The notes: generated from the sequence alone by a model not told the origin. A DNA stretch of 64,000 nt from Gigaspora rosea (GCA_003550325.1 QKWP01000251.1:294179-358178), one strand, 5' to 3'; positions 45,346-58,538 are shown, numbered from the stretch's first letter. A program made the numbers and translations.

Positions 45346-48300
45346 TGAAGTTTTAAATTATGCTAAATCTTAGGTTTAAATATTTAAATTTTTTTAGATT
45401 AGTTATTAATTAATTCGCAATTCACATAAGAACAGGTCATTTTATAAAATTTTATATAATAAAAATTGGGCAAATTTACTATAATATTCCGAAATATTGG
45501 AATCACAGTTTGCATACAATGTAAAGTATTGATAGATGAAATATAATATAAAATTAAATTATATAGGCATAAAAATATGGTTTGACTTTCTTTTTATTAA
45601 AATTTAATTAAAAGTCTGGTAGAATTTTCAAAAATAAAAGATACTTTACTAGGATTAAAATTTTGGACTTTAAAAACCCCGTCTTTTTACTATATAATTT
45701 TGGGGAATTGGATTCCAAATTACTATTAAACCTATATAAATATTTATTCCAACATTAAAATTTTCTGTTTTTATGTGAATTGCTAATTAAATTAAATTAG
45801 CTCTTGGAGCTCAGGTGATAACTTGAAAGTTAGGCTTTAAATTTTTTTTCCAATTTTTAAAATATTTTTATTTAAATGAAATAATAATTTTTAGAGTTTA
45901 GATAATAACAAGAAATTTTATTTAACCTTTAGATCTAATAAGTATTTTATATTAATTATTAAATTTTATTTTAAATTAAATTAGTTTTTAAACTTTAGGC
46001 AATATTTTAAATTTTATTTTAATTTATAATCTACTATATATCAGCATGTTGTCATGTTAATATATAGTATCTCTTGCTTGGCTAATATTTTGCACTAGAG
46101 TATTATTTAGGTACTCTACTGATTTGTCACTTCCTAATGTGACAATCACTTAGTATATTGGTAAGATTATTATTATCTAGAGCCAAACTTGTTCATTTCT
46201 CTTTATTAATGTTCTAACCAACTAACTCTATTATTTTTACATTTGTATTTATACCTCTACATACTTACATACAGTGTTGGAAATTAGTGTTCTCAGAGTG
46301 CTCATGAGAACACTATTATAAATTTGTGAACAGTATAAATTTTTTACTGTTCACTATTAAAAAATTTTTTGAGAACAGTAAAATAATAATACTGTTCTCA
46401 TAAATATATAATAATTAGCTAAATTCATATGCACTACAGCATTGTCAAATTCTGATCAGCACCACAAATCCCAGGGTCACAAATCCCAAGGTCCCAAATC
46501 ACACTATGACATTATCATATTAAAAAATTTTAACCTGTGATTTATAATATATATATGTGTATATATAATTGTTATAACAAATTAGTATATACCACTTTTT
46601 ATAATCATGTAATTGGTAAAAATGTATAAAGAGTTAATAAAAAAAATAAGAAAAATAATCTAATTATAAATAGCTAATTAATTATTAGAAACATAATTAT
46701 TACACAATATAATATAAAAATATTGGTATTCTTAATCTAACTGTCTTTGAATTTTGGAAATTAGTTCTAATTGCTTTAATTTCTGGTCATAGCAAAGGAC
46801 CCTTAATTTCTATGCAAAGTAATACAAAAGTTGCATTTTTGATGCTTCAAAAGTATTGTTTCAGATGCATTCATAATAAGAATATCAAAAACATAACTTT
46901 GAAGTTTCTGTCTATCTTTACTTGCATATTCATATAATATAACAAATCACATATGATTCCACTCTGGACTTATAACAGTTTCCATTTTCTGGTATACTTT
47001 CAATATCTTTTGTTAGAACTTAATAATATTGTTTGTATTGAAAACAAGTATAAAAATTTAGAATATATTATTACTATATATACAGTATTATACTTCATCT
47101 AGCATTATTACTATATTTTAGCAGTATAGAAATAGTTGTAGAAATTATTTTTTTGGACCAGATCTAAGTTATGTCTAATTAATTTTAGTATTTTTAAGTT
47201 TTCATATTAGCTTATTTGTTTTATAAACTAAAAATTTTAAGATACCCTTATTTTAAAAATCAATTTGATTAAATTAATTATTTTATTAGATTTAACTAGT
47301 TCAATTAGTATGTCTATTTTATTATTACAAGAAATATAGCCTATCAGTATAAATAGTGCATATGCCAGAGGCTGATCAAAAAATATAAAGCCTTAAAATA
47401 AATTCTTAATAAATGTCACATATTATAATTTAAAATGAAATCTACATTTTCTACTTAACCTGCTAGCCTTTTAAAACCCACTAATACTTGTTTATTATAA
47501 TTTTTTTAAAACTAACCCTAAACCTAAACTTCTAACCCTAAAAAATGCTCCCCAAAAAATTTAATTTTCGAGATTTTATACTATAATTTTATTTTAATCT
47601 GGATTTCATTATAATCTGCCATAATAAACAAATAATTATTTGAATTCAAGAAGACATTATAAACTTTAAAATTTGAGATTTGCTATTACTATAAAATTAA
47701 TGGAATCTCTATAATTTTTTTAATATAATTGGTGCTAATATTCTAAAAATGTCTAAAAATTTTGCAATTATATAAAACTTGAAATTATTGCATAATATAT
47801 TGCTTTTATTTGAACTTTTTTCCACTTTTGACCAGATTCTTCATTATATAAAAATTTAAAAATTCTGAGTTTAATGAAAATACTGTAGTAGTATAATGTT
47901 TCCTTTCATAACTGCATTTTTTGTTCTTTTGATTATTGTAAAGCTCTTTATTACTAGTTTTCTGAAATTCAGATGAGGCACTCATTTTTTTAGCCCTTCA
48001 AAGATAAAAAAATATTGTTATAAATATTATGTAATATTTTTTAATTTTCTAATTATTAAATTTTAAAAAAAAACATACAATATAAATCAAGTTTAAATTT
48101 TGATTTATATTCCTAATTGTTATCTTTGTAATAAAATCAAAATCATGTAGCTATATTCCTTTGTTAATTGTACTATCTCTAATTCTACTGCTAATGTACT
48201 TTTTCTTTTTTTGTATTAGAAATCTAAAATAATTGAAGTAAATTTTTATGCATTTTAATAAAAATTCTAATAAGTATATACTTATATTTCTTCTAATATC

Positions 48301-48879
48301 TGATGACAATAAATAGATCTTTTTAGCATTTTCAAAATTTGCTATTTGAAAATAAAATTACTAGACAATATCTTTACTATTAATTGTAGTATAAATGTAG
48401 ACATAAAGATAGCTTGCAGAGAACTTGCAATAATCTTTAGTAAAGTAAAAAAATCAAAAAAAAATCTGTTTCAAAATCCTTTCTTGATGTTTGGCTAGTA
48501 AATTTATCAAAGTCTATTCTATATAAAAGTATATTTGTAGTCTAGACTTATAAAGTAACAAAATAATAATTATATTTATTCTTTCATAGATAAAGTTGGG
48601 CCTAATAACAGATTTAGTAAAACAATTAATCTTAAAATCAGACTAAATATATATTGAATTAAGATTTTACTTTAGATTTTAATATCTTCTTTAAACAATT
48701 ATAATCATTTGATTTTCATTGTTTTCAATTGTTGCAAAAGAACATAAACTAATTTCTTTTAATTATATTATATTGATTCAAAACATGCACAATCTTTTTT
48801 AAAGCTATTAAAAGTAATAATTATAGTAATATCCAATAAAAACAACAAGTTTTAAAAATTATAATATTTTAAAGTCATA
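45346..48879. other. A+T-rich, gene-free DNA; hAT end at 46276
   Basis: 46276-46410 looks like one hAT terminus (CAGTGTTGGAAATTAGTGTT with inverted GAACAGTA/TACTGTTC and GTTCTC motifs), related to the element at 3747-4576, but no matching second end was found. The rest has no frame or bounded repeat. Confidence 0.45.
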
Positions 48880-49470
48880 GCAAACTTTTCAAAATATGAA
48901 CCTTTACTCAAGTTAAAAATAACCTATTCAAAATATTATAGGATTTTTACTTGAAGTTACTCAATAACAAACTGTTTAAACTATTATATAGATCTCTATT
49001 TAAAGTTATTTAAGAATAAATTTCTTCTTTAGAATTCAATTTTTTTTACATAAAGCTCTAAATAATAACAAAATTTTTAAGATCCAGTTTTTTTACTTAA
49101 AGCCAAATAATAAAAACTTCTCAAACCCTAATATCTTGAAATCAAAACAATGAACTTTCAAGATCTAGTATTTTTATTTAAAGTTAGTAACAAATATTTA
49201 GATTTTAATATCTTAAAGCCAATAACAAATCTTACTCAAGTTGATGCCAAACTTTTCAAGCCATTTATAAATCTCTGTTTGAAGTTGATAACTAGCTGTT
49301 CAAGATGCTATGTTGATCTCTTCTTGAAATCAATAACAAACTTTTCAAAATTTGATATTTTTGCTTGAAATCAATAGTTTCTCAAAATTACTTAAAGTTA
49401 CTAACAAGTATTTTAAAATCTAATATCTTAACTTGAAATTATTAACAAACTTACTAAGTTTCTAGATCTG
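48880..49470. repeat. Degenerate tandem repeat, about 50-60 bp unit
   Basis: About ten diverged copies of TTGAAATCAATAACAAACTT followed by TTCAAAATTTGATATTTTT. The open frame at 49150-49368 is a by-product (repeated LKSITNLFK-like peptides). Confidence 0.65.
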
Positions 49471-50770
49471 GATCCTATAACTTGGATTCCAAACTGGATC
49501 TGGATCTTTAAAAATACCCTAGTCTGGTTCATGTGGAACACTAGTTTAGACTAAAATTTTTTGTATTTTTTAGGTTTTTGCTTTTTTTATTGGCTTATCC
49601 AAATTCTATAATTTGCTTAGAAGCTAATTACATGGTTTATTTCCACTTTAGATGACCTCTAATTTGAGACAATTTCTTCTGAATCTTTTGTAAAATCAAT
49701 TAATTATAATTAACTATAATAGGTAAAAAGTTACACCAAAAGCATATATAATACCAGATTAATTTAAACATATATACAAGATTTTGTATATAAATAGTTG
49801 CTTTGTATAATCACAAATATTTAATTATATATTTAGTGATTTTATAGAGGTAATTGAATATAGTCAACCCTTTTATATCACTAGGTTTTTGTCCTAAAGG
49901 TGTTACTATATTTAGGCATGACTACAAAAAAAAATTTAAAGTAATATAACTTATGGTAAATTAATTTGATATTAAAAATTTTGTAAATAGAATTAGAAAA
50001 TAAATTTTTATAACTTTTAATTAAAAATTTAAAAATTTAATCAATAAAAAAATTTTTTAATTCTAGCTAAATTTATCAAGCTTACTAGTAACTTACTATA
50101 TATTGTAATAATTTGCAATAATTGAAAAAATAGATTATAATATAAAAATAAATTACAATGTAACTAATAATAATCTTTTAATTATAATTAGTTTATACTA
50201 TTTTTTATATACTTGAATTTTTAGTTTGCAATATTTATTAGTAAATTATAATTATAATTAGTCTTAAAGTATGTAATAATTAATCTTTAAATATGTACTA
50301 AATTTAGTACAACAAATTACAAAAAATGCAATGTTTAAAAAAATTTTTTTTGCAATAATTTTATTATTAATATAAAAAAAAAATACTGCTAGCCAATTTT
50401 TGAATATTCGCCAAATTTTTGTATATAAAAAAAATTTGGGTTTTAAATTTTTTAGATTTTTTAAAAGTTTTTAAAAACTGTCTAAATTTATTACAAAACA
50501 GTAAATCCAATCTGTTAATAATAAAATTTGCAGATAAATAATAATTCTATATAGATTACCACAAATATTCTTAGATTTTATATCTAATTTATAAAAAGAA
50601 AAAAAGGGACATAGTTACCCAGTGATCTGTTTTGTTTGATTTTAGAATTTAGATAACTCAAAACCAATACTAGAGTTACAAAATTCTATTTGGAAGTTTG
50701 TAAAAAGTTACTCTTCTGCAACTTTGATAATAATTAAAAGCAGCTTAAAAAGATCAGTTTTCTAAAATTA
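49471..50770. other. A+T-rich spacer
   Basis: Imperfect GATCTGGATCC repeats at 49465-49515; no gene seen. Confidence 0.45.
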
Positions 50771-50776
50771 TTGTCG

Positions 50777-51008
50777 TGGCTGAAGCTGGAAATAGCTGAA
50801 GCAGAAAATTTTAAATATTTTAATATGAAATTTACAAAAAAATTTTGGAATGCATTTTGTACGTTTTTTTTTTAGTTAGATTAGAATTTAGGGTTAGGGT
50901 TTATAATAAAAGAGTATATTAATAGTTGGATTTTAGCAGGGCTTATAGTTTTAAATCGAGACTTCTAATTTCCAGCTTCAGCCATTTCCAGCTTCAGCTG
51001 CAACAATT
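50777..51008. mobile_element. GYGGCTGAAGC MITE, copy 2
   Basis: Ends GTGGCTGAAGCTGGAAATAG and (inverted) GCAGCTGAAGCTGGAAATGG. The interior matches copy 1 at 40152-40375 along its length (TTTTAATATGAAATTT, TAGATTAGAATTTAGGGTTAG, GGATTTTAGCAGGGCTTATA-like segments). Confidence 0.8.
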
Positions 51009-51109
51009 ATTAATATAGCAAAAAAAATAGACAAAAAGTTCGGAATCTTATCTGATACAACAATTACAGAAAATACTATATAGGATCTTGCAATACCCTT
51101 AGTGCATCA

Positions 51110-51420
51110 CTGTGCATCTACAAAAATTGCTCTTTTCATAATCTTTAACCAATAAATTCAATAAATTTCTAATATTATCCATTGAAATAAAATTTTTTTT
51201 ACAAAAAAACAGAAATAATACACAATTTTATTTAAAAGCCACCTTCTGTAGCCTAATTTAAATTGCTTCTCTTGAAATTTTAATAATAAAAACTCTATTA
51301 TTTTAACTCTAATCTTAAGCTAACCCTAACTCAAACTATAAAGTTTATTCTTAGTAAAAATTACAGGAGGAAACAATTTTTGAGGGTGTGCTATCTAAGT
51401 TGGAATTTTGCTTTGCTGCT
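51110..51420. repeat. Diverged copy of the 58549-58875 repeat
   Basis: TTAAAAGCCACCTTCTGTAG, CTTGAAATTTTAATAATA and CTCTAATCTTAAGCTAACCC align with AGGAAACCATCTACTGCG, CGTGAAATTTTACTAATA and CTAACCCTAAACCTAA of the copy at 58.6 kb. Confidence 0.55.
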
Positions 51421-51771
51421 TACATGGTCTACAGTTGGTTTTTTAGTATTACTAAACTAGCTCTAAGTTTATTTTTCTTTTTTTGATAGCTGAGCTGTAT
51501 AGTCAGGCTATCAAAAAAAACTTATCTTTGACAACCAGATTGTCAACCAGGGCTATTAACCACACCCATAACTTCCAAATACCCCAATATACTAAATACT
51601 TCTATCCAGAAGTGGGTAAGTGGGCATTAATAATGAAGCTAGACTTGTGTCAAGCTAATAGCAAAGATAAAAGAGAGAAAACAACTTCTACTTCTCTTCT
51701 GAATAGCTATTTACCATAAACTTATAATTCTATCACTTAATCAATACTTATCACACAATATGTCATATGGG

Positions 51772-54112
51772 CCAGTGCAAAAATGTAGATATACCAAAAC
51801 TAAAAATTAATTTTGTCTATATATAAAAGTTTCTCAAATATAGCTATTTATTTATAATTTTTTTATAACAAATAAAGATATCTCTAAGCTACTTTTGTTA
51901 GAATTTTATCATTTTTTTATAATTTGTTTGGTGTTTTATAATTTTTTTTTAAAAAAAAATAAAAAATAATTTTTTTTACTATCAAATATGCAACTTTATA
52001 AGTTTTTTTTATTACACAATCACATTGCCATGCATATGCTAAATATGCAGTTAAAGTTTTAGATTAGTAGTTGTTAAAATATAAAATAAAACTAATTTAC
52101 TATAATAAAGTTGCACAAATCAGATATAGTAATTTTATATGTAGTAATCATTATTAAATTCTAAAAATTTGTATTTTATCAACTACTAATTCAATTAAGT
52201 TAAAATTTTAACTATATATTTAGCATATATATAACAATATACTTGTACAACATAACCTTATAAAGTTGTATATTTATAAAAAAATAATTTTTTTTAAAAA
52301 TACTTATTTCTTTTTTTTTTACTATAAAAAAAATTAAAATTATTATACAGATAAAAAGATAATAAAAATTATGCCAAAAGAGTAATTAAAATTAAAAAAC
52401 TTTTATATTTATTAGTGTTCGGATCTGCTAGATTTTTTCTCCGGATTATCCGGATAATATAGATAATAGATAAAGATTTTGTTCAACAGATAATTTATCC
52501 TGATAATTACTTTAATTTCAGATAATTATCTAGATAATCTGTATTAATATATATGGTGAAACGGTGAAATGGTGAAATTGATCAAATGTTAAAACATTCA
52601 TTTATTAATAATAATAGTTATTATCTGATATATGCATTTTTAATTCATCAATAAATGTACGTCAATCCATTTCAATTACGTTTCCATTTTGGCATTGATA
52701 TTATAACCATTCCATTCATATGGTTCATGCCAGATGATTTTCGATAATAATTGGACACTTTCTTTCCAAATTGACTCCATTTTGAATCTCATATATATAT
52801 TTATTTATCTTATAATAATTATATATTTTTTTTATTATTATAAAATTATCGTCAGTCACAAGTGTCCTGTACATTTTTACCAATCATTTTGTTCATGTGA
52901 TGAGAAAATGTTGTATACTTTTTTTAATCGTCGCTATTTTCAAATTGCAGGCTGTGAGAATATTTATACGTACGATGTACGAACTGTAATTGTTTAATTG
53001 CTTGCTTGGAAAGCATGAATGTGTATATGAATTTAACCTTTTAAAGGTATGTGTTCGCGAATACTTAATACTGTATGTATTAGCGTACTATGTTATTGAT
53101 GCTGCTAAATTTAGTAGAGTAAATTCGAACTTGGAAAATCAGATTTCGATGTTCTATCTTGTTATGGGTAATGTCAAGTGGATGATCTTGCAATCACTAT
53201 CAGCAATTAAACGACGACTATAAGAATAAATAACAGAATCAGATAAAAGTTAGACTAACAGGAGCAAGTGTTACATCGGATGTGAAGATGTAACATGCGA
53301 AGTTTCTATATGTATTCACATCCTTGCTTCGACATACTGTATGCATTTATCTAATAAGATGCAAGATTTTGCGTACGAATGCCATTTAAATTGCAATATA
53401 ACTATACACTACGTGATATCTTTAATATCACTCCTTGAAGCTTTCATACTAAATATAGAATATATAAATTTGTATCAGCATTTATCACGAGCATAAGTTG
53501 TTATTGGAACAAAATTCCGGAACAACCCAGGTTATATTCCAGTTTAAAGATAGTGTGTGTTGAGATTTCAAGAAATATATAATAACCCGGAGCAAAGTTA
53601 TTACTTAAAACCCAGGTTGCTCCATATATGGAATGATTGGTGCAATCCTGGGTTGCTCCATACGGATTATCTTTCGTGAATTAAAACTAGCGCATCTACA
53701 ATTTCGCAAGTATTGATTTAATTGTTAAAATGTATGACACAATTTTGCAATACACAAAATTTATATTATAGATTTACCTAGTTCGAAAAATATGTCTAAT
53801 AATTAACAGATAATCTAGATAGTTATCCGGATAATGGAATTATGAACAGATATTGTTTTCTTTCAACAGATAATTATCTTTAGATAAACAGATTATCTAG
53901 ATCCGAACACTAATATTTAGACAAAATTAAAATTTTAATTTTAGAATTGTTATATTATTTTGTATTAAACAAATTGAGAAAATAAGGAATTAACAAAATT
54001 TTTTATAGAAATAAAATTTTTTAATAAAATTTATATTTTAATATTCCCAAAACCTATATAATAGAAAAAAATTTATTACGAATAGATTGGTGTATCTACA
54101 TTTTTGCACCGG
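51772..54112. mobile_element. Outer TIR element, 2.34 kb, hosting a hAT insertion
   Basis: Left CCAGTGCAAAAATGTAGATA and right (inverted) CCGGTGCAAAAATGTAGATA, continuing CACCAA/TACCAA. Inside lie a 290-bp inverted repeat (51993-52285, AAATATGCAACTTTATAAG with its inverted mate) and the hAT-like element 52413-53912. Without that insertion it would be about 0.84 kb. No exact target duplication; the flanks on both sides resemble each other (CACACAATATGTCATA, CACAACACAATACCTCATA), suggesting insertion into a tandem repeat. Confidence 0.65.
52413..53912. mobile_element. hAT-like non-autonomous element, 1.5 kb
   Basis: Inverted ends TAGTGTTCGGATCT; ATATTTAT on the left and ATATTTAG on the right (7 of 8). 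Both ends carry several AGATAATTATC / ATCTAGATAATCTG / TTATCCGGATAAT subterminal motifs. Two frames of 77-87 codons inside (52734-52997, 52990-53223) are not recognised. A CCCAGGTT...GCTCCATA motif is repeated at 53525-53675. Confidence 0.82.
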
Positions 54113-54280
54113 AACATACTTACAAAATCGCTTATTCATCACTCAATCAATCGCCCATATTTATTGAACAATACATCATACTTACCAATTTCTTATTACC
54201 ATCCCCTAATCAGTCAGATCGATACTCACAACACAATACCTCATACTTATGAATCGCTCATTCGATGTCATGGGTGTAGG

Positions 54281-55000
54281 CAGGGACCGGAAATTTTTTA
54301 AATCCAAATCAATCCAAAGTTTTCCAAATTTTTTAATGCTAGCCAAATTTTTCCAAATTTTTTTAATTTTATATGATTTTCCAAATTTTTGTAAGGTTTT
54401 GCAAATTTTGATTGGTTAGAGTTTTTATTACACAAATAAGATATTTCGATCTTAATTAGCTATAATCAAATATAATACTTTAGAAATATTTTGAGAAAAG
54501 GTTTTATTTATCATTTCATTTTTCTAATGGATGTTTTCAAAAATCTCTTTACATGTTATTTTTTAAATGATCTTATACTGGTATACAGAAATCATGATTA
54601 TTTTTTTAGGATTCGAGTCTTGTGGATTTTAGTGTTAATGTTTGTTTATAGTGGCACTGTAGTTGTTTGTCTTAGTCATCCCGGCATCTAATAATCATGT
54701 TTGAGACATTATAGGTTTGTTCAACTTTATTCATTAATCAGTTTTTATAATAGTTAAATATTCAAGCCGGATCAAGCTAATAACATTCCTACTTTATATA
54801 TAAGATCATTAGTAACCTTTAAAACATCCAATATATGATACTGTAGTGGTATTAATGCACAGTTGAACGCAAATTTTCTATATATAGTAATATTTTGTAT
54901 GATAATCGTAAAAAATGCTATTTTAATAAAGGAAATATATAAAATTTATATCCAAATTTTTATTGTTTTCAATTTGATATCCAAAATTTTCCGGTCCCTG
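54281..55000. mobile_element. hAT-like MITE, 720 bp
   Basis: Left CAGGGACCGGAAATTTTTTA and right (inverted) CAGGGACCGGAAAATTTTGG. Flanks GGTGTAGG and GGCGTAGG (7 of 8) at 54273-54280 and 55001-55008. Repeated CCAAATTTTT motifs follow the left end. No transposase. Confidence 0.85.
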
Positions 55001-55008
55001 GGCGTAGG

Positions 55009-55800
55009 TCGTGATCTCGTGACAAACAGATGAGATGTCTCGTGACTCCGTTGATTATCCATACTTTTTATGAAAATTCCGTAAATCTGTAACATGATCG
55101 ACAAAATCTAGACAAGTAAGGTTAGAATATGCAACACATATGAAAGAAACACGGCAATGTGTCGACTTTTTTATAGGGCCATGCACTACGTTCCCAGTAT
55201 AATTTAAAGTTTGATCAAATTATTGACAATTTCACTCGGAATCATAATTCATTGGTTTATTTGATTTACATATTCAGTGGGTGCAATATATGCAAATCAA
55301 GATTGATTGATATTTGTAAAGATTTCATACAAACTCTTTACATGCATATCTGATATGTTGTGGGCGGGACGGGCTAGTTAAATTAGGTTAGTACATATGA
55401 TAAAATCAACCCTAAAATGATGCTTTTATAATAATTCCGAATTCTGTTTCCATTTACAACATATACTGTATATGGCCGCTACGTGTATATATATTTAACC
55501 TGCATATATACTCTCGGGATGCCATAAGGCATTTTATTTTGCTACGTATAATTTTGATTTACATACCGTAAACTATGACTCGTATACCCCTTTTATTTGT
55601 ATCCTGACTATTTGATATTTAAAATTTTGCTTATACATGGTTAATGTACAAAGTTTACTACATAAATTAGTGCTTTTATGTCTTGAAAAACGCCTTTGAA
55701 GATTGGCGAATTAAAATAAAAATAAAAAAATGCCCAGTTACATCCCTAACCATTGAAAATACCAGATAAGTTTACAGTATTTACAAGAAATGATTTTCTT
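55009..55800. other. Spacer upstream of the secreted-protein gene
   Basis: No gene or bounded repeat seen. Confidence 0.4.
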
Positions 55801-55812
55801 AAGCAAGAAATA

Positions 55813-55820
55813 TATATAAA
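55813..55820 (+). promoter_or_regulatory. TATA box of the secreted-protein gene
   Basis: TATATAAA lies 54 bp before the ATG at 55874, a plausible core promoter for a short 5' leader. Confidence 0.5.
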
Positions 55821-55873
55821 GCATACGGATAATGATAACAATTTGATCATAATTCTAACAATCATAATTTATC

Positions 55874-56404
55874 ATGGATCGTAAATACTTTATTGTTTCA
55901 TTTACTTTGATTGTATTTTTTATCCTTGTGCATGTTGAAAAAGCTCACGGCTGTCATCCTGCTGGTGACTATTGCACTAATTACAAGAACTCTTGTGGTG
56001 CTCAAATTTTAAATGCCACATGGACTGGGGGATGGAATGCAGCAAATTGGCTTGTATACCTTGACATCACGGTCAGTTCTCCGACTTCCTATCCACAAGC
56101 AGTCGGTCATTTTACCTTTAGTGATGAAGCAGGCCATCATCATAGATGGCTTCAAAATCCTAGCTTTACTAATTGCCAATGTGGAGAATCCTGTCAATAT
56201 CAACAAAATCCGTATTCATCTAGCTGGTGGCTATATGATCCTTACTTAGCACCTCCAATGGGGGGTTGGTTTGATGTTTGGATTTCAGTATATTGGGACT
56301 GCGTAGATAATGGTAGTGAGTCGATTCAATGTCTTTCTGAAGATATACACTATCGAGGTCAAAACAACAATAATGTGTACCCACATGGTAGTTCAAGTCA
56401 ATAA
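55874..56404 (+). CDS. Secreted eight-cysteine protein, 176 aa, intact
   Basis: Starts MDRKYFIVSF with a strong hydrophobic core (residues 5-19) and a likely signal-peptidase site after AHG (residue 26). The mature chain of about 150 residues has eight cysteines (27, 34, 41, 101, 103, 107, 143, 153), enough for four disulfides; many aromatic residues (WTGGWNAANW, WWLYDP, GGWFDVWISVYWDC); a histidine run HHHRW at 88-92; and two N-glycosylation sequons (NAT at 47, NGS at 146). The C-tail is Asn/Ser-rich. There is no membrane segment after the signal, no intron and no interruption. A TATA box and an ATCATGG start context support expression. I do not recognise the family; Trp/Cys-rich secreted domains can bind carbohydrate, but that is speculation. 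It is a good candidate secreted effector-like or wall protein. The overlapping minus-strand frames are shadows. Confidence 0.85.
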   Translation: MDRKYFIVSFTLIVFFILVHVEKAHGCHPAGDYCTNYKNSCGAQILNATWTGGWNAANWLVYLDITVSSPTSYPQAVGHFTFSDEAGHHHRWLQNPSFTNCQCGESCQYQQNPYSSSWWLYDPYLAPPMGGWFDVWISVYWDCVDNGSESIQCLSEDIHYRGQNNNNVYPHGSSSQ

Positions 56405-57150
56405 TGATTTGCTTAGTCAAAACTCACGTTAATCGCTCAGATAATTTTAAAAAATTTAATTGGCGTCATCCATTTTAAATATTGCATCTTTATTGTCTCG
56501 TTAGCTTTAAATTCAATTAATTCCATTTAAGTTTCATATTGTAATTTAAAGAATACCTTTGAAATTTGCAACATTTTTAGTCTTATTGGCTAGAGCTGAG
56601 GGAAACGAAGTGAAAAGTTCAAGTCTTACTCTATGAGTTTTAGAAATGTCCGACTCCTGCTTCACTTGTCCCAAATTTTAGGTTCAATAACTAGTATTGA
56701 ACCTCAATTAGGTTCAATAATTGACTACCAGAATCTTGACCTTCATATTAGCTGACCTTTAATAAAAAAAAAAATAGTTTATCAAATATCATTTTAAATA
56801 TGTCTGAATAGTAAGCAAATATATTTAATAAATAAACGAAAATGTTGTCATGTTCTCCTTTTAGTTTAATTAAAAGAACTACACTCCCGAACAGATAGCT
56901 ATAAAAAAATGAAGGTAAAGAAAATGAAAAGTTAATGACTGAAACCGGTGAACCAGAAAGAGGTAAGCATATTGCAAACATAAGCTTACAATAAATAACA
57001 ACGTTAAAGCGAAAGAGAACATAAATCAAGACGAATCGACAATTGAAGAAGATAACCTAAATAAAAATATAATTTTAAATTAAATCTTGAATGAAATAGT
57101 GAGGTTCAACATGTAATGAATATTAAGAAAATGATATCACTATCTTTTAA
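56405..57150. other. Spacer
   Basis: TTAGGTTCAATAAYT occurs three times at 56675-56725. The minus-strand hydrophobic frame at 57029-56748 has no supporting feature and is probably chance. Confidence 0.4.
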
Positions 57151-57270
57151 CTTACTGATGATGATCTCAGAAAGTTTCGAGCCTTTGGTGCTAGTAATGC
57201 ATTTTTTGAACAACAAATGGCCCCTGAACCTATTTTTTGGAACTCTATAATACTTAATTCCAATCTAGGT
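57150..57270 (+). pseudogene. Unrecognised exon-like fragment
   Basis: Open frame encoding LTDDDLRKFRAFGASNAFFE then QQMAPEPIFWNSIILNSNL, ending near a possible GT donor. It resembles protein sequence more than spacer, but there is no identified family, start or partner exon. Confidence 0.3.
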
Positions 57271-57541
57271 TAGTAAATGGAGTAATTGGCACGAAGATTG
57301 ATAATATACAGATTTATGTAAATATTAATTAAGCTTTGTATTTTAATTATATAACTACATTGGGTTTATATAAAATGTAAGTAAAAAATTTTATATAACT
57401 TATGAGTTACATAAATTTTATAAAAAATTTTTAAATGCATATTAGGAGTTTAAACCATATAGTCTAAACATATTATAACAAATAAACTAAGCAGGATACC
57501 CCTACATAATTTTAGACAGCAGATCTTTACAACGTCCCTAG

Positions 57542-58538
57542 TAGTGATTCTGGCCGATATGACAAAGTCGGCTAAGCCAAAAATTTTCGGCTTAGCCGTT
57601 TGATTTTTTCAAAATCGGCTAATCGATTTTAATTTCCCCAAAAATAGAAAATATAATTTACGCGTATTACGCACAAAAGACATTTTTTATAGTGATCGTC
57701 ATGCACTATAATCAAGAAAAAAAAACTGTTAAAGTGATGCTTGATTAAACAATTCTCATACAATAGTACTATAAGATGCACATCGTAATATTTAAATGCG
57801 TTTAAATGCACATGATACTATGTTGTAGAAAATAACTAAATTTGCACGAGTTAACCTGGGTCGCATGGCCGAAGGCCATGTGACACGGGTTAACCACGCA
57901 AATGTAGTTATTTATACAATCCCTATATTATTGTACGGGAACAACCCGTGCGTCACCTTCACCTCAATAAAAACAATAAAATAATTAAATCGGGATACTT
58001 TCATACTTTTATCAATATTAAAGTGTTCCGATTTAGTTTTATTTTTTAAACATGTGCCAATAAATGAGTGAAAAAAGTACAGGTTGTTACATAAGACCCA
58101 TAACACTCAGACCATTCATTATTGTAATATAGATTCTCTTATTCATGTTTTTATTATTGCAATTGTCATATGTGCGAACTTTTTTTCTACAAAAAACATT
58201 TTATTGTACGCACATATTTACATGAAATTTTCATTCACCACACGTGCAAACGCAACATTAATTAATAAAGTTCTACGGGAAAAGTCTCCGGACACCTACC
58301 GGACACCTACCAAATCATGTGCCCCTATAGTTAGAAAGTTATGTAGGTACAAAAATTACCCGATTTGGTAAATGTTCACGTGAATTGGTAGGTGTCCGGA
58401 GACTTTCCCAGTTCTACGAGTTATATAGTCAGTATTCACATGCTAATAGTCTAATTAGAAAATCAGCTAAGCCAGCTAAGCCGATCAAAATTTTTCGGCT
58501 TAGCCTAGTCGATAAATTTTGATCGGCCAGAATCACTA
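57542..58538. mobile_element. hAT-like element, 997 bp
   Basis: Perfect 17-bp inverted ends TAGTGATTCTGGCCGAT and an exact 8-bp duplication GTCCCTAG (57534-57541 and 58539-58546). Subterminal GGCTTAGCC / TCGGCTAAGCC motifs repeat at both ends. The interior holds a hairpin (57865-57890, GGCCGAAGGCC core) and a nested MITE. No transposase frame. Confidence 0.92.
58277..58409. mobile_element. hAT-like MITE nested in the 997-bp element
   Basis: Ends GGGAAAAGTCTCCGGACACC and (inverted) GGGAAAGTCTCCGGACACCT; an exact 8-bp duplication AGTTCTAC (58269-58276 and 58410-58417). 133 bp, younger than its host. Confidence 0.9.

Noticed and set aside
56009-56420. Frames on both strands overlapping the secreted-protein gene
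   Set aside because: The main frame has signal peptide, cysteine pattern and promoter; the others have none.
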